A DNA stretch of 64,000 nt from Rhodospirillaceae bacterium (GTDB lineage Bacteria > Pseudomonadota > Alphaproteobacteria > Rhodospirillales > Rhodospirillaceae). Each line of letters opens with the position of its first letter. Position 1 is the first letter of the stretch. The stretch is taken from assembly GCA_018666155.1 (NCBI GenBank), contig JABJAH010000040.1:1-64000 (forward strand), given 5' to 3'. Shown piece after piece: positions 36,198 through 44,334 of the stretch. A program made the translations under genes and the position numbers. Under the pieces are notes generated by a model. It saw only the letters and a program-made list of their open reading frames with translations. It had not been told where the DNA came from and searched no databases.

Positions 36198-38375
36198 ATG
36201 ACGAGCACAATGAAAGCAACCCTGGCAACATCGGTCGCCGCCGTTTGTTTAGCGGCAAGCGGTGTCGCAGCACAGGAAACCGCTCAGGCCGGCCGCGCCG
36301 CCATCCTCATCGAAGAAATTCAAGTTTACGGCACCAAGAAAAATCGCTCCGAGCAGCTGCAAGATGTGCCGCTCGCCGTATCAGCCTTCAGTGAAAGCGC
36401 GTTGGACGCGCGACAAATGGTCACCATTGAAGACCTGTCCTTTGCCAGTCCAAACGTCAGCCTGGATCAAGTCGGAACAACACCCGGCGTGCAAAACTTC
36501 TCAATCCGTGGCCTCGGCATCAACAGTTCCATTCCGTCCGTCGACCCAACCGTCGGCCTGTTTATGGATGGCGTCTATCTCGGAATCACCGCAGGTGTTG
36601 TCGTCGATACCTTTGATCTCGAAAGCGTTGAAATTCTGCGCGGACCCCAAGGCCTGTTGTTCGGACGCAACGTGACCGGCGGCGCAGTGTTATTGCGCTC
36701 TAAACGCCCGACCGGCGAGTTCGGTGCCAAAGCAAAAATCAGCTACGAGACCGGGCCGCAGTACACCGCATCAGCTTCCGTTGAAGGCCCCATCGCCGGA
36801 GATAAGCTGGCTGGTAAATTGAGCTTCTATTACAAAGACGACGACGGCTACTTTGATAACATTGCAGACCCAAGTCGCGATCTTGGTAAACAACAAACTC
36901 TAATGTTCCGCCCATCCTTCGTGTTCACACCCAGTGATACGCTGGAGATGACGTTGATCTACGAACACGGCGACCTAGACGGCGACGGCTCAGTCGCCCA
37001 ACGCGCATTGTCAGCCAATCCATCCGAGGTCTCAGACAACATTTTTGCAGAGAGCGACGAGCCGGGCTTCGTTGATATCAAATGGGATCAGGTCACCTTT
37101 GAAACCAATTGGGATATTGGTCCGGGCACGCTGACCAACATCTTTGGCTACCGCAAAGTCGTTCAAACTGGGCTTTCGGATATTGATGGCAGCCCTCTAC
37201 TTCTATTTAACGGTGTGCTGAATATCGACCAAGATCAGGTCAGCAATGAGCTGCGCTACTTCGGTGAGTTTACCGATCAATTGGATGTCACGGCCGGCCT
37301 GTACTATTTCGATCAGGACGTGCTGTACCGCGAAAACCGATTTTTAGCGTTCAACACCATCGTTGCTGGGCTCGGCGGGGATCAGGCCCATAAAAACTAT
37401 GGCGCGTTCTTATCTGCTGATTACCGCGTGACCGACGCATTTACAGTCACCGCTGGAGCACGCTACACGGAAGAGAAAAAGTCTGCCAACGTCTCCCGTT
37501 TCGGCCTTTGTGATGTCACCACACTGGTGTGTGCGCCTGACTTCTCAGATTCAGAAAAGTGGACAAACGTAAGCCCGAAGATTGGCGTGCGCTGGAACGC
37601 CACCGAAGACGCGATGATGTATGCCCACTGGACCAAAGGCTTCCGGTCTGGCGGCTACAACTTCCGCACCACCGTGCCTGCTATCTTTGATGCCGGCCCG
37701 ACGGATGAAGAAAAACAGGACTCCTTCGAGGTTGGATTTAAATCAACTTGGATGGATCGTCAGTTCGTACTGAATGGCTCGGCGTTCTACAACGACCTCA
37801 AAGACCTGCAACGTGAACTCAACGTCGCCAATCCAATCGTCGGTGTCGTTCAAGGCTTGAGGAACACCGCCGACGCGACAATCAAAGGCTTTGAATTGGA
37901 TGTGATCGCCCTGCCCATACCCCAGTTGGCCTTCAACGCATCGATTGGCTACTTGGATGGCAGTTACGACGAAGTCCGTTTTGACCTCAGCAGCGATGGC
38001 GTTATAGACGCCGCCGACCTCGCCCTTTCCATTCCGCGTTTACCCAAGTGGACCTACACGGTTGGCTCGACGTTTGACCAGGAACTCGGTGACTTCGCCG
38101 TCCTTAGTTTTCGGGGCGAATATAGCCATCGGGGCAAAACGTTCTTTACCGACAACAACATCGGCACCCTACCGGCCTATGACGTCTTCAATGCATCCAT
38201 CAGCCTGATCAGCATGGACGAACAATGGGCCCTGACCTTCTACGGCAAGAACCTGTCCGACGAAGCGATCGTCCAGCAAAACACGACGCTGCCGTTCGGC
38301 CAGTTTGGTGCGCCGCGGTTCTCTACATTGCAGAAGGGCCGCCGCTGGGGCTTGGAGCTGAAATACCAGTACTAA
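36198..38375 (+). CDS. TonB-dependent outer-membrane receptor
   Basis: A 725-residue protein. The ATG at 36198 is chosen because GGAGGG lies four bases upstream; the frame is open from 36138. A signal peptide ends at VAAQE (about residue 26). The plug domain (about 40-155) begins EEIQVYGTKKNRSEQLQDVP and has NFSIRGLGIN, TVGLFMDGVYLG and VEILRGPQGLLFGRN. The 22-strand barrel follows and ends KYQY. Substrate is unknown, but this subgroup often takes up organic compounds rather than iron chelates. A terminator follows at 38400. The next gene is a Sec-exported SDR. Confidence 0.92.
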   Translation: MTSTMKATLATSVAAVCLAASGVAAQETAQAGRAAILIEEIQVYGTKKNRSEQLQDVPLAVSAFSESALDARQMVTIEDLSFASPNVSLDQVGTTPGVQNFSIRGLGINSSIPSVDPTVGLFMDGVYLGITAGVVVDTFDLESVEILRGPQGLLFGRNVTGGAVLLRSKRPTGEFGAKAKISYETGPQYTASASVEGPIAGDKLAGKLSFYYKDDDGYFDNIADPSRDLGKQQTLMFRPSFVFTPSDTLEMTLIYEHGDLDGDGSVAQRALSANPSEVSDNIFAESDEPGFVDIKWDQVTFETNWDIGPGTLTNIFGYRKVVQTGLSDIDGSPLLLFNGVLNIDQDQVSNELRYFGEFTDQLDVTAGLYYFDQDVLYRENRFLAFNTIVAGLGGDQAHKNYGAFLSADYRVTDAFTVTAGARYTEEKKSANVSRFGLCDVTTLVCAPDFSDSEKWTNVSPKIGVRWNATEDAMMYAHWTKGFRSGGYNFRTTVPAIFDAGPTDEEKQDSFEVGFKSTWMDRQFVLNGSAFYNDLKDLQRELNVANPIVGVVQGLRNTADATIKGFELDVIALPIPQLAFNASIGYLDGSYDEVRFDLSSDGVIDAADLALSIPRLPKWTYTVGSTFDQELGDFAVLSFRGEYSHRGKTFFTDNNIGTLPAYDVFNASISLISMDEQWALTFYGKNLSDEAIVQQNTTLPFGQFGAPRFSTLQKGRRWGLELKYQY

Positions 38376-38399
38376 GAACACCAGCACCTCTCAATTCAG

Positions 38400-38436
38400 C
38401 GGGGCGGTGACCGAAAGGTGCCGTCCCGTTTTCGTT
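38400..38436 (+). terminator. Rho-independent terminator after TonB receptor
   Basis: An 8-bp stem (cggggcgg at 38400-38407 with ccgtcccg at 38421-38428, one G-U pair) extends through ACC/GGT to a GAAA tetraloop, followed by ttttcgtt. It lies 24 bases past the TonB receptor stop, so the receptor and the following exported SDR are probably separate transcripts or only partly coupled. Confidence 0.8.
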
Positions 38437-38499
38437 GGCCCACCTTGCACTCTCCGCACCACAACGCGACACTTACTGCTTCAGAAAACGGAGCCTCCT

Positions 38500-39321
38500 A
38501 TGACCAAGTCACTCAATACAGTCTTATTCGTCGCTGCATCAATGTTTTTGACCGGCATTGCCAACCATGCAGTCGCGGGCACGGTGCTGGTCACCGGATC
38601 ATCCCAAGGCCATGGCCTAGCGTTCATCAACGATTACGCTGAGCGCGATTGGACGGTGATTGCCACCACTCGCACGCCGTCCAAGGCGGACCAGCTGCAA
38701 GCCTTGGCCGAAAAGTTTTCCAACGTGGTCGTCGAAGAATTGGATGTCACCGACTTTGCTGAGGTCGACGCCTTGGCCGAAAAGTACGCCGACACGCCGA
38801 TTGATGTCCTCAATCTCAACGGCGCGATCAACACCTTCCGGGTCGGTCGGAACACCCACGGCGAAACGGATTACGCCTGGCTGGAACAAGTGTTGCGCAC
38901 CAACATCATCGGCCAGCTTTATGTCGCAGAAGCGTTCCTGGAGCACGTCGCAGCGAGCGACCAGAAAACCATCGCGGCGATGAGCGCCGTCGGTGGCTCC
39001 ATCACCAATGTCCGTAGCTCCATGGCACCGTCTTACCGAGCCAGTAAAGCTGGGCTCAATATGCTGATGCGCACCTATGGAGAAGCGGTGAAAGATCGCG
39101 GGGTAATCGTCGCCGTCATCGCCCCTGGCACCATCGATACCGAGAATTTTATGGCGGTCGAAGATCCATCGACGCTGTCGGAACGGGATCAGCGCATGGT
39201 CGCTGCCAATGCTTACGCCCCCCGCCACGCCATCGGCGCGATGATCGACCTCATCGACGGGCTCACCCTGGACGACATCGGCACCTTCCATAAGTGGGAC
39301 GGGACAACACTGCCCTGGTGA
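38500..39321 (+). CDS. Sec-exported short-chain dehydrogenase/reductase
   Basis: A 273-residue protein. ACGGAG (38488-38493) six bases upstream supports the ATG at 38500. It begins with a clear Sec signal peptide: lysine near the N-terminus, hydrophobic core to about residue 20 and AVA|G at 25-28. The Rossmann fold begins right after the predicted cleavage (GTVLVTGSSQGHG at residues 28-40). The active-site residues are intact: Ser in AAMSAVGGS, and Tyr and Lys in SYRASKAG. A catalytically complete SDR in the periplasm is unusual because NAD(P) is scarce there. It follows the TonB receptor. Confidence 0.8.
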   Translation: MTKSLNTVLFVAASMFLTGIANHAVAGTVLVTGSSQGHGLAFINDYAERDWTVIATTRTPSKADQLQALAEKFSNVVVEELDVTDFAEVDALAEKYADTPIDVLNLNGAINTFRVGRNTHGETDYAWLEQVLRTNIIGQLYVAEAFLEHVAASDQKTIAAMSAVGGSITNVRSSMAPSYRASKAGLNMLMRTYGEAVKDRGVIVAVIAPGTIDTENFMAVEDPSTLSERDQRMVAANAYAPRHAIGAMIDLIDGLTLDDIGTFHKWDGTTLPW

Positions 39322-39402
39322 TGCCACCAGCCAAGTGTGCGCCCTTGCTCATCGGTTGGATGATGGTATCAAGGCGCGCATCACCCACGGAATGAGATCG
39401 GC

Positions 39403-40182
39403 ATGAGCAACACCTGGAACCCAGACATATATCTTCGCCACCAAGCCTATCGGGCACGCCCAGCCCTTGATCTCATGGCTCAAATTCCGTTGGACGTTGA
39501 TGGCCCCATCGTTGATTTGGGCTGTGGCCCCGGCAATGTCACCAAAGCCCTCAAAGAGCAGTGGCCCGATCGCAACGTCATGGGCGTTGATCTATCCCCC
39601 GACATGCTGGCCAAAGCGCGCGACAAATACGGCGACACCGACATTCAATGGCAGCAGGGTGATATCGCCGCGTGGCAAACCGACACGCCGCATGCCCTAG
39701 TGTTCTCCAACGCCGCTTTGCACTGGGTGACCAATCACGCTGCTGTCGTGCCCAAACTGACCGACATGATCGTACCGGGTGGATGGCTGGCGTTTCAGAT
39801 TCCCGTCACGGAGCAGTCCGCCTATCAGGTCTGCATCCGCGCGACGGTGACGTCAGAGCGCTGGGCCGATCAACTGGCCGATGTTTGGATGTACAAGGAC
39901 CCCATGGGCCCCGATGCCTTTTACGACCTTTTGGCCCCATCTTGTGATCCCATCGACATCTGGGTCACCGATTACCATCACGTTCTCGAGGGCGAAAATC
40001 CGGTGTTTGATTGGATTCTCGGCACCGGCCTAACGCCCTACCTCTCGGTGCTCAACGAGACTGATCAGGCGGCCTTCATTGCCGACTACAGCGCGCGCGT
40101 TGCGGCGGCGTACCCGAAGCAGGCGGACGGCAAAACGCTCTTCTTGATGAAACGAATTTTTGTGCTGGCGCAGAAGCGCTAA
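39403..40182 (+). CDS. tam: Trans-aconitate 2-methyltransferase
   Basis: A 259-residue cytoplasmic S-adenosylmethionine enzyme that methylates trans-aconitate, a toxic by-product of aconitase. The N-terminal TWNPDIYLRHQAYRARPALDL is distinctive for Tam. SAM motif I is IVDLGCGPGNVTKAL (about residues 36-50), with GVDLSPDMLAKAR and VFSNAALHWVTNH further on. The length is normal. It lies 81 bases after the exported SDR. Its stop overlaps that of a small minus-strand gene by 4 bases (CTAA). Confidence 0.9.
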   Translation: MSNTWNPDIYLRHQAYRARPALDLMAQIPLDVDGPIVDLGCGPGNVTKALKEQWPDRNVMGVDLSPDMLAKARDKYGDTDIQWQQGDIAAWQTDTPHALVFSNAALHWVTNHAAVVPKLTDMIVPGGWLAFQIPVTEQSAYQVCIRATVTSERWADQLADVWMYKDPMGPDAFYDLLAPSCDPIDIWVTDYHHVLEGENPVFDWILGTGLTPYLSVLNETDQAAFIADYSARVAAAYPKQADGKTLFLMKRIFVLAQKR

Positions 40183-40439
40183 GCGGCGTCGCGTTCCCGC
40201 ACGCGATACACCGCGTTCAAGGCTTCCGTAAACGATACATCATGGCGCACCGCGACAATGGCCTCTGCGGCGGAACGGCATTGCTCGACGTAATCCCGCC
40301 CGGCTGCCCGGGCGACTTCGACAACCCGCGTAATGATGCCTTGGACATCATCGAGAACGAGCGTGACCGGCACCGCAGCACCGTTTGAGACGGACGCGAG
40401 TCCATCTTCATTTGCAGGGATGATCCTGACTTGATCCAT
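40179..40439 (-). CDS. Small protein of unknown function
   Basis: An 86-residue soluble protein, with the start taken at ATG 40439 (MDQVRIIPANEDG); an upstream ATG at 40493 is in frame. GAGGAAA lies about 9 bases before it. The N-terminal half is strand-like (VPVTLVLDDVQGIITRVVEVA), and the C-terminal half is a charged amphipathic helix (VEQCRSAAEAIVAVRHDVSF). No family is recognised. It overlaps the 3' end of tam by 4 bases in convergent orientation. The codon pattern supports a real gene. Confidence 0.5.
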   Translation of the reverse strand: MDQVRIIPANEDGLASVSNGAAVPVTLVLDDVQGIITRVVEVARAAGRDYVEQCRSAAEAIVAVRHDVSFTEALNAVYRVRERDAA

Positions 40440-40640
40440 AGTCGTCTTTTCCTCAAAACCTCTATGTATTGTATGTGTTCCGGTCAAAGACACAACATAT
40501 CGGCCCTTTTGTTAACCTTTCCGGCGAGTCGCAATAACGGATCTGGGCCGATTGCCGAGGGTAATCGCCGAATCGGTCGACACACAATGATCTAGAGCAA
40601 TTGATGGGAAGCATGTCTGCCAACTATGGCGGCAGTAGGC

Positions 40641-40877
40641 TTAGACTGTGGTAGCGCCAGACATAGTTTGGGCCTCATCCGCACGCCGTTTACAGGCGGC
40701 GACAACGTCCCGTTTTTGATCCAGGGTCATCGTACGCCAAGCGCCGATTTCCTTGAGCGTGCGCAAACAACCGATGCACATCTTGGTTTCTTTATCGACC
40801 GTGCAGACGCCAACGCAGGGCGACGCGGGCAGATCATCGGGATTGGTATTGGATGCGGGATTTGATGTATCGCTCAT
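40641..40877 (-). CDS. DUF1289 protein (cysteine-rich)
   Basis: A 78-residue protein of the DUF1289 family: SPCVGVCTVDKETKMCIGCL then RTLKEIGAWRTMT near residues 19-50. Four cysteines in the pattern C-x3-C-x7-C-x2-C suggest a small zinc or iron-sulfur site. The family is common in proteobacteria and its function is not settled. The start at 40877 is supported by the beginning of the conserved region and a nearby G-rich site; the longer upstream frame is unlikely. It is divergent from queF 74 bases away. Confidence 0.8.
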   Translation of the reverse strand: MSDTSNPASNTNPDDLPASPCVGVCTVDKETKMCIGCLRTLKEIGAWRTMTLDQKRDVVAACKRRADEAQTMSGATTV

Positions 40878-40951
40878 ACCCTGATCCCCTATCGTGCTAG
40901 AACCCGTCTGGCAAGATAAACGCCCACGAACAGGAAACGCAGGAGCGCGCG

Positions 40952-41413
40952 GTGACCGATACGTCAGAAACTCTAACGCAACTTGGCGGCATGGCCGACG
41001 TGCCCGCTTCACCCGATGACGCAACGCTGGAAACCGTCGCCAACCCCCACAGCGATAGCACCTATCTCATCCGCTTCGCCTGCCCCGAGTTTACCAGCCT
41101 GTGCCCGGTGACCGGACAGCCCGACTTCGCCCATTTGGTCATTGATTACGTGCCGGACGGCAAGATCGTTGAGTCCAAATCCCTCAAGCTATTCCTCGGC
41201 TCCTTTCGAAACCATGGCGCGTTCCACGAGGACTGCACGATCACAATCGGCAAACGCATTGTCGAGGCCACGGGCGCCAAATGGCTCCGCATTGGCGGCT
41301 ATTGGTATCCCCGCGGCGGCATTCCCATCGATGTGTTTTGGCAGACCGGCACGCCGCCCGAAGGCCTGTGGATTCCCGACCAAGGCGTGGCGGGATACCG
41401 AGGGCGGGGTTAA
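40952..41413 (+). CDS. queF: NADPH-dependent 7-cyano-7-deazaguanine reductase
   Basis: A 153-residue cytoplasmic enzyme of the short (YkvM) QueF type, which reduces preQ0 to preQ1 in queuosine synthesis. Catalytic Cys51 is in [13 protein letters not shown] with Asp58, and [21 protein letters not shown] follows, holding the residues that bind substrate and NADPH. It starts at GTG 40952 with AGGAG about six bases upstream. It is a lone gene, with no preQ1 riboswitch recognised and no other queuosine genes nearby. Confidence 0.95.
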   Translation: MTDTSETLTQLGGMADVPASPDDATLETVANPHSDSTYLIRFACPEFTSLCPVTGQPDFAHLVIDYVPDGKIVESKSLKLFLGSFRNHGAFHEDCTITIGKRIVEATGAKWLRIGGYWYPRGGIPIDVFWQTGTPPEGLWIPDQGVAGYRGRG

Positions 41414-41528
41414 GCGCGTTCCAACAATAACCGATTAGCGAACAGGGCCGTGATCGTGGGCTTGGCCTGAGCCCCTCTTTGCCGTGTACTCTCTTTAACC
41501 AAAATTCGTCGCTTAGGAATTAAGACCC

Positions 41529-42200
41529 ATGGGAAAGTTTGACGGCCGAATCGCCTTGGTCACCAACGCCGGAGGCGCCACCGGAAAAGGCATTTGCGCC
41601 CAACTGGAAAAAGACGGGGCGACCGTTGTGGCCGCCGACTTTGACGTCGCTACGGTCGATGGCTGGGAAAAGGGCCTTGCTGCCATTGGGGACGCGCACG
41701 GCCGATTAGATATCTTGGTTACCATTTCCGAGGCCAAATACGACAAACCGAAACCCATCGCCGAGACATCACTGGAAGAATTCCGCGCGGTCAATCGCGA
41801 CAACATCGAAGCGGCGTTTCTGGCGACCCGCTATGGCGTCGTGAAAATGCGCGAGTTCGGCAACGGCGGGTCAATCGTCAATGTTGCGCCTGCAACGGCG
41901 ACTGTTGGCGTCGCCGGTCAGGCCGCTTTCTGTGCCTCAGCCAATGGCATTCGCATGATGACGCGCGGCGCGGCACTTTCCTGCTGCGAAGCCAAAGACC
42001 GTATTCGCATCAACTGCGTGCAGGCGGGCCGTATTGAAGGCACCCCCGACGGCGAGGTTATGGCAGATGCCCATATCCCGCTGGGCCGTGCTGGAACCGT
42101 TGAAGACATTGCAGAAGCCGTCGCGTTTTTGGCGTCAGATGAAGCCTATTACATCACCGGCTACGTGCTGCCGGTAGACGGCGGACTCCTCGCCGCTTAA
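41529..42200 (+). CDS. SDR-fold protein lacking catalytic Tyr and Lys
   Basis: A 223-residue protein with the SDR fold: GRIALVTNAGGATGKGICAQ at the nucleotide site, NVAPATATVG where the catalytic Ser region sits, and a family-like C-terminus (PLGRAGTVEDIAEAVAFLAS, VDGG). The active-site tetrad is broken. At the Y-x-x-x-K position it reads AFCASANG, so Tyr is Phe and Lys is Ala, and the NNAG motif is also missing (LVTISEAKYD). It may bind a nucleotide or a partner rather than reduce a substrate. Its stop overlaps that of the serine-hydrolase-fold gene by 4 bases (TTAA). Confidence 0.8.
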   Translation: MGKFDGRIALVTNAGGATGKGICAQLEKDGATVVAADFDVATVDGWEKGLAAIGDAHGRLDILVTISEAKYDKPKPIAETSLEEFRAVNRDNIEAAFLATRYGVVKMREFGNGGSIVNVAPATATVGVAGQAAFCASANGIRMMTRGAALSCCEAKDRIRINCVQAGRIEGTPDGEVMADAHIPLGRAGTVEDIAEAVAFLASDEAYYITGYVLPVDGGLLAA

Positions 42201-43390
42201 GGCGCGACCGTTTCAGCTAGAATTCCCTCGACCAACCGGTTCGGCAGGTATGACGAATCCCAATCGTCATGCCGCTTGCCGAGACGCAGGATCAAGAGGT
42301 CCTCAGATGGAACCACATAAAGTGTGCGATACCCGCCACCTTCTATAAAATAGACGTCGTCGCTGAGAAACGGTTCAGCATGAGGCACGCCGACCGGGTG
42401 AATTTCTGAATAAGGTCTGATCGGCACGTATTCCCGGCCCAGCCAGATGTGCATGCCGTAGTTTGGATTGCGCGGCGAGGATGTCGTCATCGTCTCGACC
42501 CAGCCTTCAGGCAGGACACGTTTACCATTCGACACGCCGTCATTCAGCAACAGAGCACCCACGCGCATCCAGTTGCGCGGCGTCGTTCTGAAACAACAGT
42601 CTATGTGGATTATGCCGTCAGCGCGGTCCATGAAAAAGCTGCCGCGATCCGCACCGATCGGCTGCCATAGTCTTTCTAAGAAGTACTCCTGAACCGGTTT
42701 ACCAACGGCGCGCTGCACAACGATGGCAATGAGCTGCGACGTAACGTTACTTATGTCGAACAGGCTTCCTGGCTCTCGCACCAAATCATGCTCAAGAGCA
42801 ACCATGACCGCATCGCCAGTATAAGCCGAGCGTGTGAATCGGTTCCAAGCGCCCGGACCAAGAGGCGGATTCTCTAAACCGCTGGCCTGATACAACAGGT
42901 CGCGCAGCGTGATGTCGCCCTGCGGCTCTTCGTTCCATTCACTAATGTAGTCGCCAATACGATCGTCGAGGGCAATCACACCATCCCCAATTGCGAGACC
43001 CGCCAGAAGGGCGTTGAAGGTCTTGGTCATGGCTCGGCCCGTCATGAGTTCATCTGGACCCCCAACGTCCCAATAGCGTTCGATTTGGATTTTGCCTTTG
43101 TGCACAACGATAAAGGCAGTGCCGCCGGTCTGTTCAGTCCACTGCGCCGCGGTCTCAAGCACCACGGGGTCGATGGTGGTCTCACCCGGCTCCGCGGTTG
43201 CGAAAAATGGGCCAGCGGGTTCATCCATGGAAAACGCCGGCTGATAAAAATCAGGACTGGGCTCCATCGGGTTTGCTGGCGGATTGAGGTAGCGCTGCCA
43301 GAATATCGGGTCGGAAGAATATTCAATTCCAGCGGCAATGACAAAGCAGACGGCAAGGCCGCCGATCCCATAGGCAAGACTACGCAGCAT
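42197..43390 (-). CDS. Membrane-anchored beta-lactamase-fold protein lacking the nucleophile
   Basis: A 397-residue protein with one N-terminal membrane helix (residues 6-24) and a periplasmic serine beta-lactamase/6-aminohexanoate-hydrolase fold. The SxxK motif is changed to Ala120-Met-Thr-Lys123, and the Y-x-N motif to Ile213-Ser-Asn215, although surrounding residues (TKTFNALLAGLAIGDG, ITLRDLLYQASGL) are well preserved. Hydrolysis through an acyl-enzyme is therefore not expected. It is the last gene of a four-gene operon with exported DUF1838 and MDR genes, five bases after the preceding stop, so it may be a binding or scaffold subunit. Confidence 0.8.
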   Translation of the reverse strand: MLRSLAYGIGGLAVCFVIAAGIEYSSDPIFWQRYLNPPANPMEPSPDFYQPAFSMDEPAGPFFATAEPGETTIDPVVLETAAQWTEQTGGTAFIVVHKGKIQIERYWDVGGPDELMTGRAMTKTFNALLAGLAIGDGVIALDDRIGDYISEWNEEPQGDITLRDLLYQASGLENPPLGPGAWNRFTRSAYTGDAVMVALEHDLVREPGSLFDISNVTSQLIAIVVQRAVGKPVQEYFLERLWQPIGADRGSFFMDRADGIIHIDCCFRTTPRNWMRVGALLLNDGVSNGKRVLPEGWVETMTTSSPRNPNYGMHIWLGREYVPIRPYSEIHPVGVPHAEPFLSDDVYFIEGGGYRTLYVVPSEDLLILRLGKRHDDWDSSYLPNRLVEGILAETVAP

Positions 43391-43395
43391 GTTTC

Positions 43396-44307
43396 CTATC
43401 CCTTGAACTTGCTTTTATCGACGACCAACAGCTCCGGATTGTCAGCCTCAATTTTTTCGAAGTAACTTTCGGGAAGTTGATGAACCCCATCGAGCTTTTT
43501 ACCGCTCCAGGTCGCGAACATGTGGCCTGGGTTGTCTTCCATTTCGATCCAGGGCGGATACGGGAAGACATACCCCCCGCTCGTACCCATGGGTAAGCGC
43601 GTGATGGACTCATCCTCGAACATCGCCCGCGGTGTCCAGTTGTGGGATGTCTCAATGAAAGGCGTGAACCAATTGTCGGGCGGTACCCGTATTTCTTCCT
43701 GCTTGATCATGTCGTCTTCGACACGAAACACGGAATAGGTTTCCGTGAACTCCGCACCCTTTCGATCCAGCGGGCGTTTGCCGCCGGGACCGTAAATCAT
43801 ACCCGGGTCTTCGGTCAGGATTGTTGGCGTCACTCCGTGGGTTTTTCCGGTGATCGGGTTCACCATATCTTCGATGAACTCACCCGTATAAACATCGCGC
43901 GGATAGGAGGTGTTGTGACCGTGCACTTCAAACAGATTCTCGCCGATTTTACGGTGATGAGAGAACTCAATGCCTTCATAGCGGACGACCGGTTTCACTG
44001 TTTTGCCCTCGGCCACGATAAACATGGTGAAAAAGTACCACAGCAGCACGTCCGCTTCGTCTTCCCATGCCCGACCAAGACGGAACTCGGCCTTCATCTT
44101 TTCCAGCGGGTCGTCGAAGGAAAACTGTTCAGAAATCACGCGGCCCGTGGCAGGTGGCATGTAGGTTGCGGCGACGTGATTATCCGCTTTGACGGCACTG
44201 GCGCCCAAAACGGTAGCCGCGCCAGCCGCTGGAATGGTCATGGCTTGGCGGCGTGTTAGACCGCTATCAACCTCACCAGTGAGCGCACGTTTCATAATAT
44301 CGAGCAT
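43396..44307 (-). CDS. Tat-exported DUF1838 protein
   Basis: A 303-residue protein with a twin-arginine signal (LTRRQAMTIPAAGAATVLG, residues 17-35). The mature region is DUF1838: WYFFTMFIVAEG, VVRYEGIEFSHHRKIGEN, MVNPITGKTH and a C-terminal HMFATWSGKKLDG. It is closely similar in plan to the protein encoded at 45500-46381, so the two flank the MDR gene as paralogs. It begins 27 bases after the MDR stop. Function is unknown. The high aromatic content suggests binding of a hydrophobic ligand. Confidence 0.82.
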   Translation of the reverse strand: MLDIMKRALTGEVDSGLTRRQAMTIPAAGAATVLGASAVKADNHVAATYMPPATGRVISEQFSFDDPLEKMKAEFRLGRAWEDEADVLLWYFFTMFIVAEGKTVKPVVRYEGIEFSHHRKIGENLFEVHGHNTSYPRDVYTGEFIEDMVNPITGKTHGVTPTILTEDPGMIYGPGGKRPLDRKGAEFTETYSVFRVEDDMIKQEEIRVPPDNWFTPFIETSHNWTPRAMFEDESITRLPMGTSGGYVFPYPPWIEMEDNPGHMFATWSGKKLDGVHQLPESYFEKIEADNPELLVVDKSKFKG

Positions 44308-44334
44308 CGTGTCTTTTCCTATTCGTTCTAAATT

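Noticed and set aside
40878..40951. Possible preQ1 riboswitch before queF
   Set aside because: The short divergent spacer has no recognisable preQ1-I aptamer core, only a short GC-rich leader.
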